Shown here: positions 7,630-18,100 of the stretch, one piece after another
Position numbering within the stretch: the first letter of the stretch is position 1
Layout: every line of letters starts with the position of its first letter
Origin: Lachnospiraceae bacterium
GTDB lineage: Bacteria; Bacillota_A; Clostridia; Lachnospirales; Lachnospiraceae
Assembly: GCA_017516285.1 (NCBI GenBank)
Contig: JAFXDD010000020.1
Span: 16,541-80,540 of the forward strand
Length of the DNA: 64,000 nucleotides
Reading direction: 5' to 3'
Program-made: the position numbers and the translations under genes
Notes under the pieces: model-generated
Told to the model about the DNA's origin: nothing
Seen by the model: the letters and a program-made list of their open reading frames with translations, nothing else
Database searches by the model: none

Positions 7630-8982
7630 ATGAAAACAGAAACACAAGCATATTATGAAAAAATGACCAAGTCACCTTTGACACGGTTGATTATTTCCCT
7701 GGGAATACCAACCACCATTTCCATGTTGGTCACAAATATTTACAACATGGTGGATACGTATTTTGTAGGTACGCTGGGGGAGAGCCAGCAGGCTGCAACA
7801 GGCATTTTGTTTACACTGCAGGCCATTATTCAGGCCATAGCTTTTATGCTGGGGCAGGGAAGTGGTTCTATGGTGTCCAAGGCTTTGGCAGATAAGGATA
7901 CGGAGGAAGCTTCAGAGTATGTGTCAAGTGGATTTTTCTCGGGAGTAGCCATAGGTGTTGTACTGATGGTAGTTGGACTTATCTTTCTGAATCCGTTTAT
8001 GAGGCTTTTGGGCAGTACGGAGACTATTTTGCCATATGCCAGACAGTATGGTGTATGCGTTCTGGTTATGTGTCCGATTGTAATTTGCTCTTTTGTGTTA
8101 AATAATAACCTGCGTTATGAGGGCAAGGCATTTTATGCCATGATTGGTCTGGTAACAGGTGGTATTATCAATATTTTCGGTGACTATTTGTTGATAAAGG
8201 TGATTCCATTAGGGGTATTGGGCGCCGGCATTGCCACGGCGGTGTCTCAGTTTATCAGTTTCTTGATTTTATTGTATTTTTATAGAAAAATGGCTCAGGG
8301 AAAGATTAGCCTGAAGTTTATCAGCAGGAAAGCAGAAACTTATCTGACGGTTTGCCGCGTGGGCTTCCCGGCTTTGATTAGGCAGGGCTTGAGTTCTATA
8401 TCCAGCGGTTTGTTAAACAATCTGACCAGACCTTATGGAGATGCGGCTATTGCAGCCATGAGTGTGGTAAATCGTTTTACGGCATTTGTAATGTGCGTTG
8501 GCCTGGGGGTAGGCCAGGGCTTCCAGCCTGTGGCGGCCTTTAATTATCAGGCGAAGAAATATTCCCGCGTGAAAAAGGGACTGTTAGTTACTATGGGCGT
8601 GGGCTTTTGTATGATTTGCTGTTTGGCGATACCGGGTTTTCTCTTTGCAGAGAAGGTAGTATATTTGTTCCAGAAAAGTCCGGCGGTGGTGGAAATCGGT
8701 ACGACGGCCCTTAGGTGCTCTTGCATAGGCGTAGTATTTTTATCATTGTCAGTGCCTATCAATATGCTTTATCAGAGTACCAGACAGGCGGGCTTGTCCT
8801 CCTTCCTGTCCATGCTCAGAAATGGACTTACTTTAATTCCGCTTTTACTGATTACGACGCATTTTTGGGGACTTAGGGGGATTCAGATTTCACAGCCATT
8901 GGCTGATATAGCGACCGGTATTATCAGTATTCCGTTTATTTGGTCCTTTCTAAATAAGAAACTGGAGGATTCACCAGAGTAA
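7630..8982 (+). CDS. MATE-family efflux transporter
   Basis: A 450-residue protein with about 12 membrane helices. MATE features are PTTISMLVTNIYNMVDTYFVG near the N-terminus and the mirrored second half (SVVNRFTAFVMCVGLGVGQG). It probably exports organic cations or drugs by Na+ or H+ antiport. The start lies 3 nt after the stop of the ABC exporter gene, so all three efflux genes form one transcription unit. The driving ion cannot be told from sequence. Confidence 0.92.
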   Translation: MKTETQAYYEKMTKSPLTRLIISLGIPTTISMLVTNIYNMVDTYFVGTLGESQQAATGILFTLQAIIQAIAFMLGQGSGSMVSKALADKDTEEASEYVSSGFFSGVAIGVVLMVVGLIFLNPFMRLLGSTETILPYARQYGVCVLVMCPIVICSFVLNNNLRYEGKAFYAMIGLVTGGIINIFGDYLLIKVIPLGVLGAGIATAVSQFISFLILLYFYRKMAQGKISLKFISRKAETYLTVCRVGFPALIRQGLSSISSGLLNNLTRPYGDAAIAAMSVVNRFTAFVMCVGLGVGQGFQPVAAFNYQAKKYSRVKKGLLVTMGVGFCMICCLAIPGFLFAEKVVYLFQKSPAVVEIGTTALRCSCIGVVFLSLSVPINMLYQSTRQAGLSSFLSMLRNGLTLIPLLLITTHFWGLRGIQISQPLADIATGIISIPFIWSFLNKKLEDSPE

Positions 8983-9026
8983 TAAACGGAGTGTTGAAAG
9001 ATTTTCCGGAACATAAAGATAGAGAA

Positions 9027-9055
9027 TTGAAAAATCAGTGTATTTAGTTTATGAT
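9027..9055 (+). promoter_or_regulatory. Sigma-A-like promoter for the aminotransferase gene
   Basis: TTGAAA (9027-9032), a 17-bp spacer, then TATGAT (9050-9055), about 75 bp before the start codon. Confidence 0.6.
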
Positions 9056-9130
9056 AGAATAAGCAAAACAAAGCGTTACATTTACAAATTTTTTTGAAGG
9101 AGTTTCATAAAGATTTGGGAGGAGGAACAA

Positions 9131-10315
9131 ATGAGGGCTTTAAGCGAAAGAACGTCCAACTTTACAGATTCTGTCATTCGTAGAATGACGAGGATAGCAA
9201 ATAAGTATGGCGCAGTCAATTTGTCTCAGGGATTTCCGGATTTTGACCCACCAAAGGAAATAACGGACAGGCTGGCTGAAATTGCATCTGTGGGGCCGCA
9301 TCAGTATGCGTTGACCTGGGGTGCGCAGAATTTTAGAGAGGCTTTAGCGAGGAAGCAGGAGCATTTTTCCGGCATGCCGGTGAATCCTGATACTGAAATT
9401 GTTGTAACCTGTGGCAGCACGGAGGCGATGATGGCTTCTATGATGTCCGTGACCAATCCGGGGGATAAAGTAGCGATTTTTTCACCGTTTTATGAAAATT
9501 ACGGAGCGGATACGATTTTGTCAGGAGCGGAACCGATTTATATTCCATTGGTGCCACCGGAATTTACTTTTGACCCTGCCGTACTAGAACAGGCTTTTCA
9601 GGATGGAGCAAAGGCGCTGGTACTGTGTAATCCGTCCAATCCTTGTGGAAAGGTATTTACTTATGAGGAGATGGAGACGATTGCTGAATTGGCAATTAAA
9701 TATGATGCTTATGTAATTACGGATGAAGTGTATGAGCATATTATTTACGAGCCGTACAAACATGTATACATGGCTGCTCTTGCGGGTATGCGCGAAAGGA
9801 CAATTATTTGTAATTCTTTGTCCAAGACCTATTCCATTACAGGCTGGCGACTGGGGTATGTCATTGCATCACCGGAAATCATTGACAGAGTAAAAAAGGT
9901 TCATGACTTCCTGACAGTAGGAGCAGCAGCACCTCTTATGGAGGCAGCAGTTACAGGTTTGGAGTTTGAAGATGCCTATTATGAAGGGCTGCAGGCTCAT
10001 TATACACACATGAAGGAACTATTTGTGGGCGGTCTCAAGGAATTGGGCTTTACCATAACTGAGCCTCAGGGCGCATATTATGTATTAATGGATGTATCCG
10101 AGTTTGGGGTAAAGGATGACGTGGCATTCTGCGAATGGATGGCAGAGCATGTAGGAGTAGCGGCAGTGCCGGGCTCCAGCTTTTTCCGTGAGGATGTGCA
10201 TCATCTGATTAGATTCCATTTTGCAAAGAAGGATGAAACCTTGCAGGAAGCTTTGAAGCGACTGGAGCTTCTTAGAGAAAAAGTCAGCACGGCAGGTGAA
10301 GTTAGCTGGCGATAA
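9131..10315 (+). CDS. PLP-dependent aminotransferase, class I/II (aspartate aminotransferase-like)
   Basis: A 394-residue fold-type I aminotransferase. The PLP lysine is K232 in NSLSKTYSITGWRLG. Other family marks are NLSQGFPDFDP near the N-terminus, CNPSNPCGKVF, the ITDEVYEH aspartate and the C-terminal substrate Arg region (LIRFHFAK). It resembles MalY/PatA- and kynurenine-aminotransferase-like branches, so the amino donor is uncertain. A good GGAGGAGG site precedes ATG 9131. Confidence 0.9.
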   Translation: MRALSERTSNFTDSVIRRMTRIANKYGAVNLSQGFPDFDPPKEITDRLAEIASVGPHQYALTWGAQNFREALARKQEHFSGMPVNPDTEIVVTCGSTEAMMASMMSVTNPGDKVAIFSPFYENYGADTILSGAEPIYIPLVPPEFTFDPAVLEQAFQDGAKALVLCNPSNPCGKVFTYEEMETIAELAIKYDAYVITDEVYEHIIYEPYKHVYMAALAGMRERTIICNSLSKTYSITGWRLGYVIASPEIIDRVKKVHDFLTVGAAAPLMEAAVTGLEFEDAYYEGLQAHYTHMKELFVGGLKELGFTITEPQGAYYVLMDVSEFGVKDDVAFCEWMAEHVGVAAVPGSSFFREDVHHLIRFHFAKKDETLQEALKRLELLREKVSTAGEVSWR

Positions 10316-10372
10316 ATAGTATGCGACATCTGTGTCATATTAAATAAATATAATTAGTTTAGGAGAGAGACA

Positions 10373-11209
10373 ATGTTAGATATTTTAATTGCAATATTAT
10401 TTGGTTTGGTAGAAGGTATTACCGAGTGGCTGCCTGTCAGCAGTACCGGTCATATGATTTTGTTGGAGGAGTTTATTAAGTTTGAGGGTGTGTCAGAAGG
10501 ATTTTTTGACATGTTTGAGGTAGTTATTCAGCTGGGTGCTATTATGGCGGTGGTTATTCTGTATTGGAATAAAATCTTCCCTTTCAAAATTACCAAAAAG
10601 CATGCCATCAAGGTGGAAATTGACAAGGATATATTTTCACTGTGGTTTAAGATTTTGGCAGCTTGTGTACCTGCGGCTATCGTGGGTTTGCTGTTTGACG
10701 ATATTTTAGAGGAATATTTATATAATGGTTATGTGGTTTCTGCTATGTTAATTATTTTTGGTATTGCTTTTATTGTAGTGGAAAACTGGAATAAAGGCAA
10801 GAAGTCCCGTGTGAACAGCCTGGCAGAGCTGACCTATCAGGCGGCTCTGATTATCGGTGTATTTCAGCTGATTGCAGCAGTATTTCCGGGTACCAGCCGC
10901 TCCGGTGCCACTATTGTTGGTGCTTTGCTTATCGGTGTCAGCCGTACCGTGGCAGCAGAGTTTACCTTTTATCTGGCTATTCCGGTAATGTTTGGCGCCA
11001 GTCTTTTAAAAATTTTAAAATTTGGTCTGGCATTTACCGGTCTGGAGCTGGCAGTGCTTCTGATAGGTATGCTGGTAGCCTTTGTAGTTTCCATGGTGGT
11101 AATTAAGTTCCTGATGGCATACATAAAGAGACACGACTTTAAAGTGTTTGGCTGGTACCGAATTGTGCTGGGCGCTATTGTGCTGGCGTACTTTGTGGTG
11201 TTCAGATAA
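10373..11209 (+). CDS. uppP: Undecaprenyl-diphosphatase
   Basis: The product dephosphorylates undecaprenyl pyrophosphate to recycle the lipid carrier for cell-wall synthesis and gives bacitracin tolerance. It has 278 residues and about eight membrane helices. Both catalytic loops are present: EGITEWLPVSSTGHM near residues 14-28 and FPGTSRSG near 171-178. The length is normal. It ends in a hairpin shared with the convergent AraC-type gene. Confidence 0.95.
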   Translation: MLDILIAILFGLVEGITEWLPVSSTGHMILLEEFIKFEGVSEGFFDMFEVVIQLGAIMAVVILYWNKIFPFKITKKHAIKVEIDKDIFSLWFKILAACVPAAIVGLLFDDILEEYLYNGYVVSAMLIIFGIAFIVVENWNKGKKSRVNSLAELTYQAALIIGVFQLIAAVFPGTSRSGATIVGALLIGVSRTVAAEFTFYLAIPVMFGASLLKILKFGLAFTGLELAVLLIGMLVAFVVSMVVIKFLMAYIKRHDFKVFGWYRIVLGAIVLAYFVVFR

Positions 11210-11265
11210 GGGGAAAACCATTTTTAAAAATCCGGTGCTCTGTTGTCAGTTTCTTATGAGATTGA

Positions 11266-11290
11266 GCGGAGGGATATTATAAACCTCCGC
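11266..11290. terminator. Hairpin between convergent genes
   Basis: GCGGAGG (11266-11272) pairs with CCTCCGC (11284-11290) around an 11-nt AT-rich loop. It lies between uppP and the leftward AraC-type gene. The flanking T-runs are weak. Confidence 0.6.
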
Positions 11291-13585
11291 TTACTTCTTT
11301 GACTTTTGATGATGCTTTCGGTATTCTCCCGGTGTCATATTGGTGTTCTTTTTAAAGAACCTGATAAAGCCGGACACGTCAGTGTTACCAATTTTTACAA
11401 CAATTTCATTCATACTCATATCTGTTTCCTGCAGTAATTGCATGCACTTTTCCAGCTTTAGCTTAGAAATATAATCGGAAAGACCGATATTCATAGAGTT
11501 TTTAAACAGCTTGCGCATATGCTGTGGTGAAATACCAAAGTGGTCTGCCATAGCCTGGATTTGAAAGTTATATTCAAAGCAGTGCTCGTGGATATAATAC
11601 ACAAGCTGCCCCACCATGTCGGTGGAAGCTTCCTCCGTGGCTATCGTTGTATTATCCATGATATTTTGCACTATATGAAACAAATTCTGAAAAAAGTCAT
11701 CTATGGTATCAAAATTTATCAATAAGGTAATATCCAATTGTTTGGATAAATTACTGGAGTATCCAATGTTTGATATATTTGGGAGCTTTTTCAATATAGA
11801 AAATATATCATAGCAGATATATTTTGCTGTATGAAGGCTGCATCCGGCTTCCTTAATATAGTTGTTTAATCTATCAATAACCTCAAATGCATTCTGTTCA
11901 TCACGGGAGAGCAGTGCCGTGTATAACATAGTGATATCAGTAGCAGGATAAGGTATCTCCGGCATATGGCTCTTATACATTTCAGGAGTAATAAGACAGT
12001 TTTTGCCATAAATCATACGATAATCAAGGGCATTAATACTGTCCATATAAGACTTACTTACTAAATCATAAGAGTTAACCAAGGACCCCATACCTATACT
12101 GAGCGTCAGGCCGGAATGCTCTGACACACATTTTTTGATATCTGCAATTGTATTCTGATAGAAAGAAAAATCAGGACAATTACTATTCAGCAGAAAAACA
12201 ACCTTTGAGGAAAGTGTCATATCCTTCACTAAAAGCTGCAAATTATCCGGCAATATTTCCTTTATAACCTTTGACAAATTGGAAAGGTCATAGGTTTCAG
12301 TCTCTTTTTGTGGTGTGGGTTGCTCAAATATGGCACTGCATATACAGTAGTATTGCATATCCAACTGAATGTCCAGATTGTTGCACGCATTGTAAAAAGC
12401 TTCCTGTGTAGTAAAATTCCCTTTAATTAAAGTGGTCAGAAGATGGTCGTAAATTCCTTGCATAGATTGATTTATCGTCGCGGAAAGAATAGTGTTTTCC
12501 TCCAGTGTATTTTCATATATTTGCTTAAAAATCTCTAATTCATTTTTAGTCTCTGTTTGCGTTTGCTTTTTATCCAGCATATAGTTTGATAAGGTGCGAA
12601 GAGGAAAATAAGTTTTCTTAATGCCTCTGAATATCAAATAAAGGCCGATAATAATCGCCAGTGAGAGAATGATTACGGATTGTATTATAATACGATAAAA
12701 GCCTTGATAGGCGGTCTTTTTAGACAAAAATCGTACATAATAAAATCCGGTCTGGATGGAGTGAGAGACAAAAAGCATCACACCATTTTCTGACTCCCAA
12801 TAGCACTTTTCTATAATTTGAGGTGAGTTCTTTAGCTGCTCACAGATAGCCAGAATGTCCTGTTCCGTGGCATGGGGAGCTAAAAAGCTTAAAACCTCAA
12901 AGTCTGAGTTAAGTAATAATATATTTTCCTCCATGTCCGTCTGAGAGGAACGAAACAAATCATAGATATAATCCTGCTCAATAAGTAAAGCAAAGGAACG
13001 GCTGGAATAAGTACCATCTTGGTGAAAACGATCATATAACGGTGAAAAAAAGTACAGGTGCTGAGGCGGATTGGTCAAGGAATTGGTTGGCCAATAAAAG
13101 GGTGCAGTAACTGTACTTATTTGCTCATACCATTCTTGTAAGCTATAGCCCTTCCCAAGTAAATCCTTAATAAAGGTCTGATGTGTTAAATCCCCCTCCT
13201 TAATCTTGCCCTTAGAGGAATAAATAGAAGAATCCCCTTTGGAATAAATAATAATATCGTTTAAGGAGCTTTGAAGAGATACCAGCTCCTCGATGGTATC
13301 GATAGCATCGGTGGTGCTGTTCTTCAAGGCATATTTTGATAAAGTGGTATCCTCTGTCAGAATTAATGACAAAGTATCCAGTTCGTCAATTTTAAGGTCA
13401 AAGGTTTGCTGAATAAGCTTTGTAGAAGCTAAATTGGAATTAATAATTTCTTTTCTTAATGCTTGAAAGGTAAATATTAAAGATAGACAAACAATTAAAA
13501 TTGGAATAAAGGTGCTCATCAAAAAAAGGAGCCAATACTGCCCTGCTAAAGATTTTGATTGTTCTTGTCTTTTGTCGTTTCTCAT
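11291..13585 (-). CDS. Membrane-anchored AraC-family regulator (Cache-type sensor, YesN-like HTH)
   Basis: About 764 residues. The layout is a membrane helix near 17-41, an extracytoplasmic sensor region to about 290, a second helix near 295-320, a cytoplasmic linker, and an AraC HTH pair in the last 100 residues (FQIQAMADHFGISPQHMRKL and SMNEIVVKIGNTDVSGFIRF). Such one-component sensors usually sit beside CUT1 sugar ABC genes and respond to an external glycan. The start at 13585 is preferred because a TATAAT at 13620-13625 overlaps the next upstream ATG. It is divergent from the glycan operon and probably its activator. Confidence 0.88.
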   Translation of the reverse strand: MRNDKRQEQSKSLAGQYWLLFLMSTFIPILIVCLSLIFTFQALRKEIINSNLASTKLIQQTFDLKIDELDTLSLILTEDTTLSKYALKNSTTDAIDTIEELVSLQSSLNDIIIYSKGDSSIYSSKGKIKEGDLTHQTFIKDLLGKGYSLQEWYEQISTVTAPFYWPTNSLTNPPQHLYFFSPLYDRFHQDGTYSSRSFALLIEQDYIYDLFRSSQTDMEENILLLNSDFEVLSFLAPHATEQDILAICEQLKNSPQIIEKCYWESENGVMLFVSHSIQTGFYYVRFLSKKTAYQGFYRIIIQSVIILSLAIIIGLYLIFRGIKKTYFPLRTLSNYMLDKKQTQTETKNELEIFKQIYENTLEENTILSATINQSMQGIYDHLLTTLIKGNFTTQEAFYNACNNLDIQLDMQYYCICSAIFEQPTPQKETETYDLSNLSKVIKEILPDNLQLLVKDMTLSSKVVFLLNSNCPDFSFYQNTIADIKKCVSEHSGLTLSIGMGSLVNSYDLVSKSYMDSINALDYRMIYGKNCLITPEMYKSHMPEIPYPATDITMLYTALLSRDEQNAFEVIDRLNNYIKEAGCSLHTAKYICYDIFSILKKLPNISNIGYSSNLSKQLDITLLINFDTIDDFFQNLFHIVQNIMDNTTIATEEASTDMVGQLVYYIHEHCFEYNFQIQAMADHFGISPQHMRKLFKNSMNIGLSDYISKLKLEKCMQLLQETDMSMNEIVVKIGNTDVSGFIRFFKKNTNMTPGEYRKHHQKSKK

Positions 13586-13619
13586 AAATTCTAACGCTCC
13601 CAATTCATTTGATAGTTCC

Positions 13620-13649
13620 ATTATACCATTTTTGATTTGGGAAACGCAA
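13620..13649 (-). promoter_or_regulatory. Promoter of the AraC-type regulator
   Basis: On the minus strand TTGCGT, an 18-bp spacer, then TATAAT (13625-13620). It fixes the start codon at 13585. Confidence 0.55.
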
Positions 13650-13762
13650 CTCAAAAGCGGAGTGTCCAATACTTTCCATTTATCCAATTATCTTTCCTTT
13701 TTGGTATGAGGTGTCTTGATAAAAGGTATTCTTTTTTACAAATGAGAATTCGGATTTGCAAA

Positions 13763-13792
13763 TTGTAAGTGAAAAATAGAGTTCGGTATAAT
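13763..13792 (+). promoter_or_regulatory. Promoter at the head of the glycan-utilisation operon
   Basis: TTGTAA (13763-13768), an 18-bp spacer, then TATAAT (13787-13792), about 40 bp before the M20 peptidase gene. Confidence 0.6.
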
Positions 13793-13832
13793 GGTGAGGT
13801 AAAGCTAAAACAATTACAGAAAGGACCTTGTG

Positions 13833-15086
13833 ATGCAAAAACAATTGTTATACGAGCGAATAGAAGCGGATAAGGAAGAATTATTTGCACTCTTAGGAAG
13901 TCTGATACAGATAAATTCAGAGAACTTCGGCTCACACGGAAACGAAAAAGCGTGTGCGGAATACGTCAAGAATTATTGTGAGACGCTGGGATATCAGGCA
14001 GAGGTTTACTCTCCTATGGATATTCCTGAATTTGAAACGCATCCGGATTATTTAGCAGGCAGAGGCCTGGAAGAACGAAGAAACTGCACAGTAATGGTGC
14101 CGGGAAAGCAGCATGAAAAGAAACTGATGCTGGCAGCACATATGGATACCGTGGAAATCGGTGATGAAAGCAAATGGGTATTTCCACCCTTGTGTGGCAT
14201 TGTAAAGAACGGAAATATTTTAGGACGAGGTGCCTGTGATGATAAATATGGAGTGGCAGCTACCTTGTTTTTAATAAAGAAGATGAAGGAACTGGGCATA
14301 GAGCTTCCTTACGATTTGCTGTTCACCGGCTATTGTGATGAGGAGTATGGCGGAAGCAACGGAGCTCTGGCAGCCTGTCTGAAATATCCTTGTGATGATT
14401 ATTTAAACCTGGATTGTAAAAATTTTGAAATCTGGAACTGCGGTGTAGGTGGCGGAGAATTAGTATTTCAGGTAAAAAGCAAGGACACCGTGGACAATTG
14501 CAGCAAGGTACTGGAGGGACTTAATATTGCAGAAAGGCAGTTTAGAGAATTTGCAGCAAGAAGAAGAGCCGAATTAGAGCGTAATCCGGTATTTGCGGGT
14601 ACCATTGTTGCGCGTAATGCATATCGTATCATGTGTTTTAGAGCCGGTGGACAGGGTGGTACGGATATGGACAGCGGTTATTTTAAGGTTACGTATTACA
14701 CCGATAAAACGGAAACAGAGATAAATACGGAATTAGCAAAATTGAAGCAAATATTGGATAAAGAGCTTGAAAAGTTGGGACTATGTAAGCTGCAGATTAC
14801 CAAGGCTACACGCTTTTTCCACTATGTAAAAAGTGAAGAAAACAATCGCATGATTTCTCTTTTAAAGAAAGCAGGAGAAGAACAGGGCAGGGTGCTTTGT
14901 GAAAAAGGAGCCTGTCTGTCTGACTTGCCAATGTTTGTATTGTATGGTAGTCCACGGGCAGTATGCTTTGGAATTGGCGCTGACTTCCATCGTCCGGGTG
15001 GTGCACATCAAACCAATGAATATGTGGAATGCGATAAGCTGGTAGAATTTACCAAAATAGTCGGCGGTTTTTTGCTGGAATACTAA
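13833..15086 (+). CDS. M20-family metallopeptidase/deacylase
   Basis: A 417-residue zinc hydrolase of the ArgE/DapE/CPG2 type. Metal and catalytic residues are seen in AAHMDTVE (H103), GRGACDDKYG (D136/D137), CDEEYGG (E170-E171) and the final DFHRPGGAHQTNEYV His. The family cleaves amide bonds of small N-acyl amino acids or dipeptides. As the first gene of the glycan operon it may trim peptide or N-acyl groups, but this is inference. ATG 13833 is preferred over GTG 13830 for spacing from AAAGGA. Confidence 0.88.
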   Translation: MQKQLLYERIEADKEELFALLGSLIQINSENFGSHGNEKACAEYVKNYCETLGYQAEVYSPMDIPEFETHPDYLAGRGLEERRNCTVMVPGKQHEKKLMLAAHMDTVEIGDESKWVFPPLCGIVKNGNILGRGACDDKYGVAATLFLIKKMKELGIELPYDLLFTGYCDEEYGGSNGALAACLKYPCDDYLNLDCKNFEIWNCGVGGGELVFQVKSKDTVDNCSKVLEGLNIAERQFREFAARRRAELERNPVFAGTIVARNAYRIMCFRAGGQGGTDMDSGYFKVTYYTDKTETEINTELAKLKQILDKELEKLGLCKLQITKATRFFHYVKSEENNRMISLLKKAGEEQGRVLCEKGACLSDLPMFVLYGSPRAVCFGIGADFHRPGGAHQTNEYVECDKLVEFTKIVGGFLLEY

Positions 15087-15139
15087 AAAAACAGTATTTT
15101 GTGGAAATATTATATAAAACTTGAAATGGAGAAAATGCT

Positions 15140-18100
15140 ATGAAATCAAATACACACTATTCCCCTACGGAAAATGGCTTTGCCATCAGCGGAAGCAGCG
15201 AGGTGTTTAACAGACCTCTTTATGGGGGACATGCAAGCGATGATACACCGGAGCGCTTTTTTACCTTCGCGGGAGATGTGCCGCAGTTTATGGGAACTGT
15301 TTGTGACTGGACCAAGGGACAAGTGACTTATCAGGAAAAATGCGGGGTATTAAATAGCGGTCTTGCCATTACACCCGGAGGGCGCTTTCCATTTTATTAT
15401 TCCGAGGATATAGACCAGACCTCCCGCTGGTTTCATAATTCCGAAGATATTCTGGCAGAATTCAAAAATGGCTGGATGGAATATGAGCTGACTCAGATTT
15501 CTTCCTGGTTTCCGGATGTGCGTGTAAAAATGGAGGCATATCCGTTAATGCCGGAGGATGGTTATCTGGTGCATTATACCATCTCAACGGACCAAAGAGT
15601 TTATTTTGTAGCAGGTTTTGGCGGCCTGACCGATGTACAAGGGAGATTTGAGTATAAGGGAGAGCCGAGACGATATTTTTCAGCCAGTGATGTAAAAGGA
15701 AATGTAATTGAGCTTGGCGAAAACCGTGCCTGTATCACACATACCGATGGCAAAACCATGCATGTTGCCACCAGCTTTGCAGCTGAATTTGCCTGTGGTT
15801 CCGCAAAGGCCATGGCTGAGCCTTATGTAAGTACGTTTTTGGCAAGCGAGGCGGAGCATGAGGATGACCGGGTGGTAAGAATTTCCGCAGTAATTGAGCC
15901 GGGGCAGACCTTGGACGGATATATTATTGCGATACATAATTCCGATGAAGAGACCTTAAACAAATGGTTGGCAAGAAAAAATCCTATGGAATACATTAAG
16001 CAGCAGATTTATGCAAAAACAGCATGTATAGATGTGGCAACACCGGAAAAGACGTTGGATTTGACTATTGCACCCACTGTGATTGCTATGGATTCCTCAT
16101 GGCACAAGGATTCCTTTCATCATGGTGCCTTTGCGTACCATGCACCATTTCTTGGCTGGAGAAACTGGTATGCGCCTACTGTTTTGGGCTGGGGCGACAG
16201 AGTGGCCAAAACCATGGAAATGTATTTTGGTTTTATTACACGGGGAGATGTCAGCAAAGAGCGTATCTGGTATGACGATACACCAATTCCTGCCGGTCAA
16301 AAGAAATTTGACAGAAGATTCCATAATATGGAGAATCCTGTGGGCAGACTGCCGTCACATTTTAATACAGATCTTACACCGAGCTATGGTCCGTACAACA
16401 TGCAGGAATGTGCTCTGGATATGATGCTTTATTATATTGAATGGACCGGAAATCTGGAAATTGCAGAAAAATATTATGAGGAGCTGTGCTCCATGGTGGA
16501 ATGGGAGCGAAGGGTATTTGACCCAGATGATGATGGCTTATATCAAAATGTGTTAAATACGTGGATTTCTGACGGCCATAATTACAACGGTGCAGGCTGT
16601 GCCCAGTCCACTGCGTATAACTATCGAGCAAATTTAGTGTTATCAAAGATTGCTAGAAGGATTGGCAGAGATGGTGAGGCTTTTGCAAAGCGTGCAGAAA
16701 AAATTAAGAAGGCTTTGAATGAGAAGCTATGGCTTGCAAACGAGGGGGTTATTGCAGAGAGTCTGGATACCATAGGCAATTGTTTGATTCATCCGTCTGT
16801 AGAGCTTGCTACGGTATATCATGTGATGGATTCCGACATGATAGATGATTTCAGGGCATATAGGACATTAAAATATAGCGAAAAGCATCTGAAAAATATT
16901 GTAACACTGGGCTCCGACGGAAGATTGTGTTATTCTTCTGCGTGGCTGCCAAAGCAGTATTCACAATGTGGCATCTTCCCTTCAGAAAACGCCCATTTGG
17001 CATTGGTTTATTTCAAGCTTGGTCTTAAGGAAGAGGGCAAGAAAATTTTGGACGGCATTGCAGACTGCTATTTTACCGGCAGAAACCCGGGCATGGCACC
17101 TCACATTCAGTCTGCGAGGGGAACCTCTGATTTTGGCGATTTGGATTTTTCCGATGTATCCAGCACCTATTTGCGCCTTGTGACAGAGGGCCTGTTTGGT
17201 ATTCGCATAAATCATTTGGATGCCTGTATCTATATTGCACCGGGCTTTCCGAAGGAGTGGGAGCATGCAAGCCTAACCTTAAAGGATATTGCGCTTCACT
17301 ATACCAGAAGAGGCAATCAGGAAATCTTTAATATCCACTGCGACAGGAAAGAAAAGAAACTGATGAGGATTCCTATGCGCTCTACTGAGGTGGAAACTGT
17401 GCTACTGGACGGAGCACCAATCGATTATAAGATTACAGCGGCTCCAAATCATAGCTTCCTGATGATAGAGGTGGACAAGGTGGGCAGGTTCCAGCTTCGC
17501 ATCATGCATGGTTGCAGCCCTGTTCCGACCATTACTGCCCCTGATATGGTTCTTGCAGGAAGCAGACTGAGTTTTGAGGTTAAGGGTGCTAAGCTTGCCG
17601 GAGTATTTGATGTTTCAGAGGTACTGGAGGACATTACCATCGTGGGGAATAAGGTGTATGCAAAGGCAAAGGATGTAGCAGGAGATCACACGCTCTTTCT
17701 TCGTGCTGTGTCAGGTGAATACGATGCCTGGCTTGCAGCCGATTACGAGATATTAAACGAGGAAGCAATAGAGGAACTGCTGGAAGACAGACCATTTGTA
17801 CCGGTCGATATTACGAAATTTTTTAACTGCAATATGACAGAGGTTCATGAACAGGCTTATATATATCCAAGACCGGAGGGATATTCTATGGGGTTATTCC
17901 AAAACGGTCGTTATTCCCACAACTGGAATCAACGCGGACGACGAGTAGTTTATGTAGATGATACGTTGTTTAGAACCTCAGGCGGCATCGTGCATTCTCC
18001 TAGTGGAATACCGTTTGCTACACCGGCAGAAAAGGAAAATCTGGCCTGTGTATCGATGTATGACGTATTCCCTACGGATATTACTATTCCGCTTAGTGGA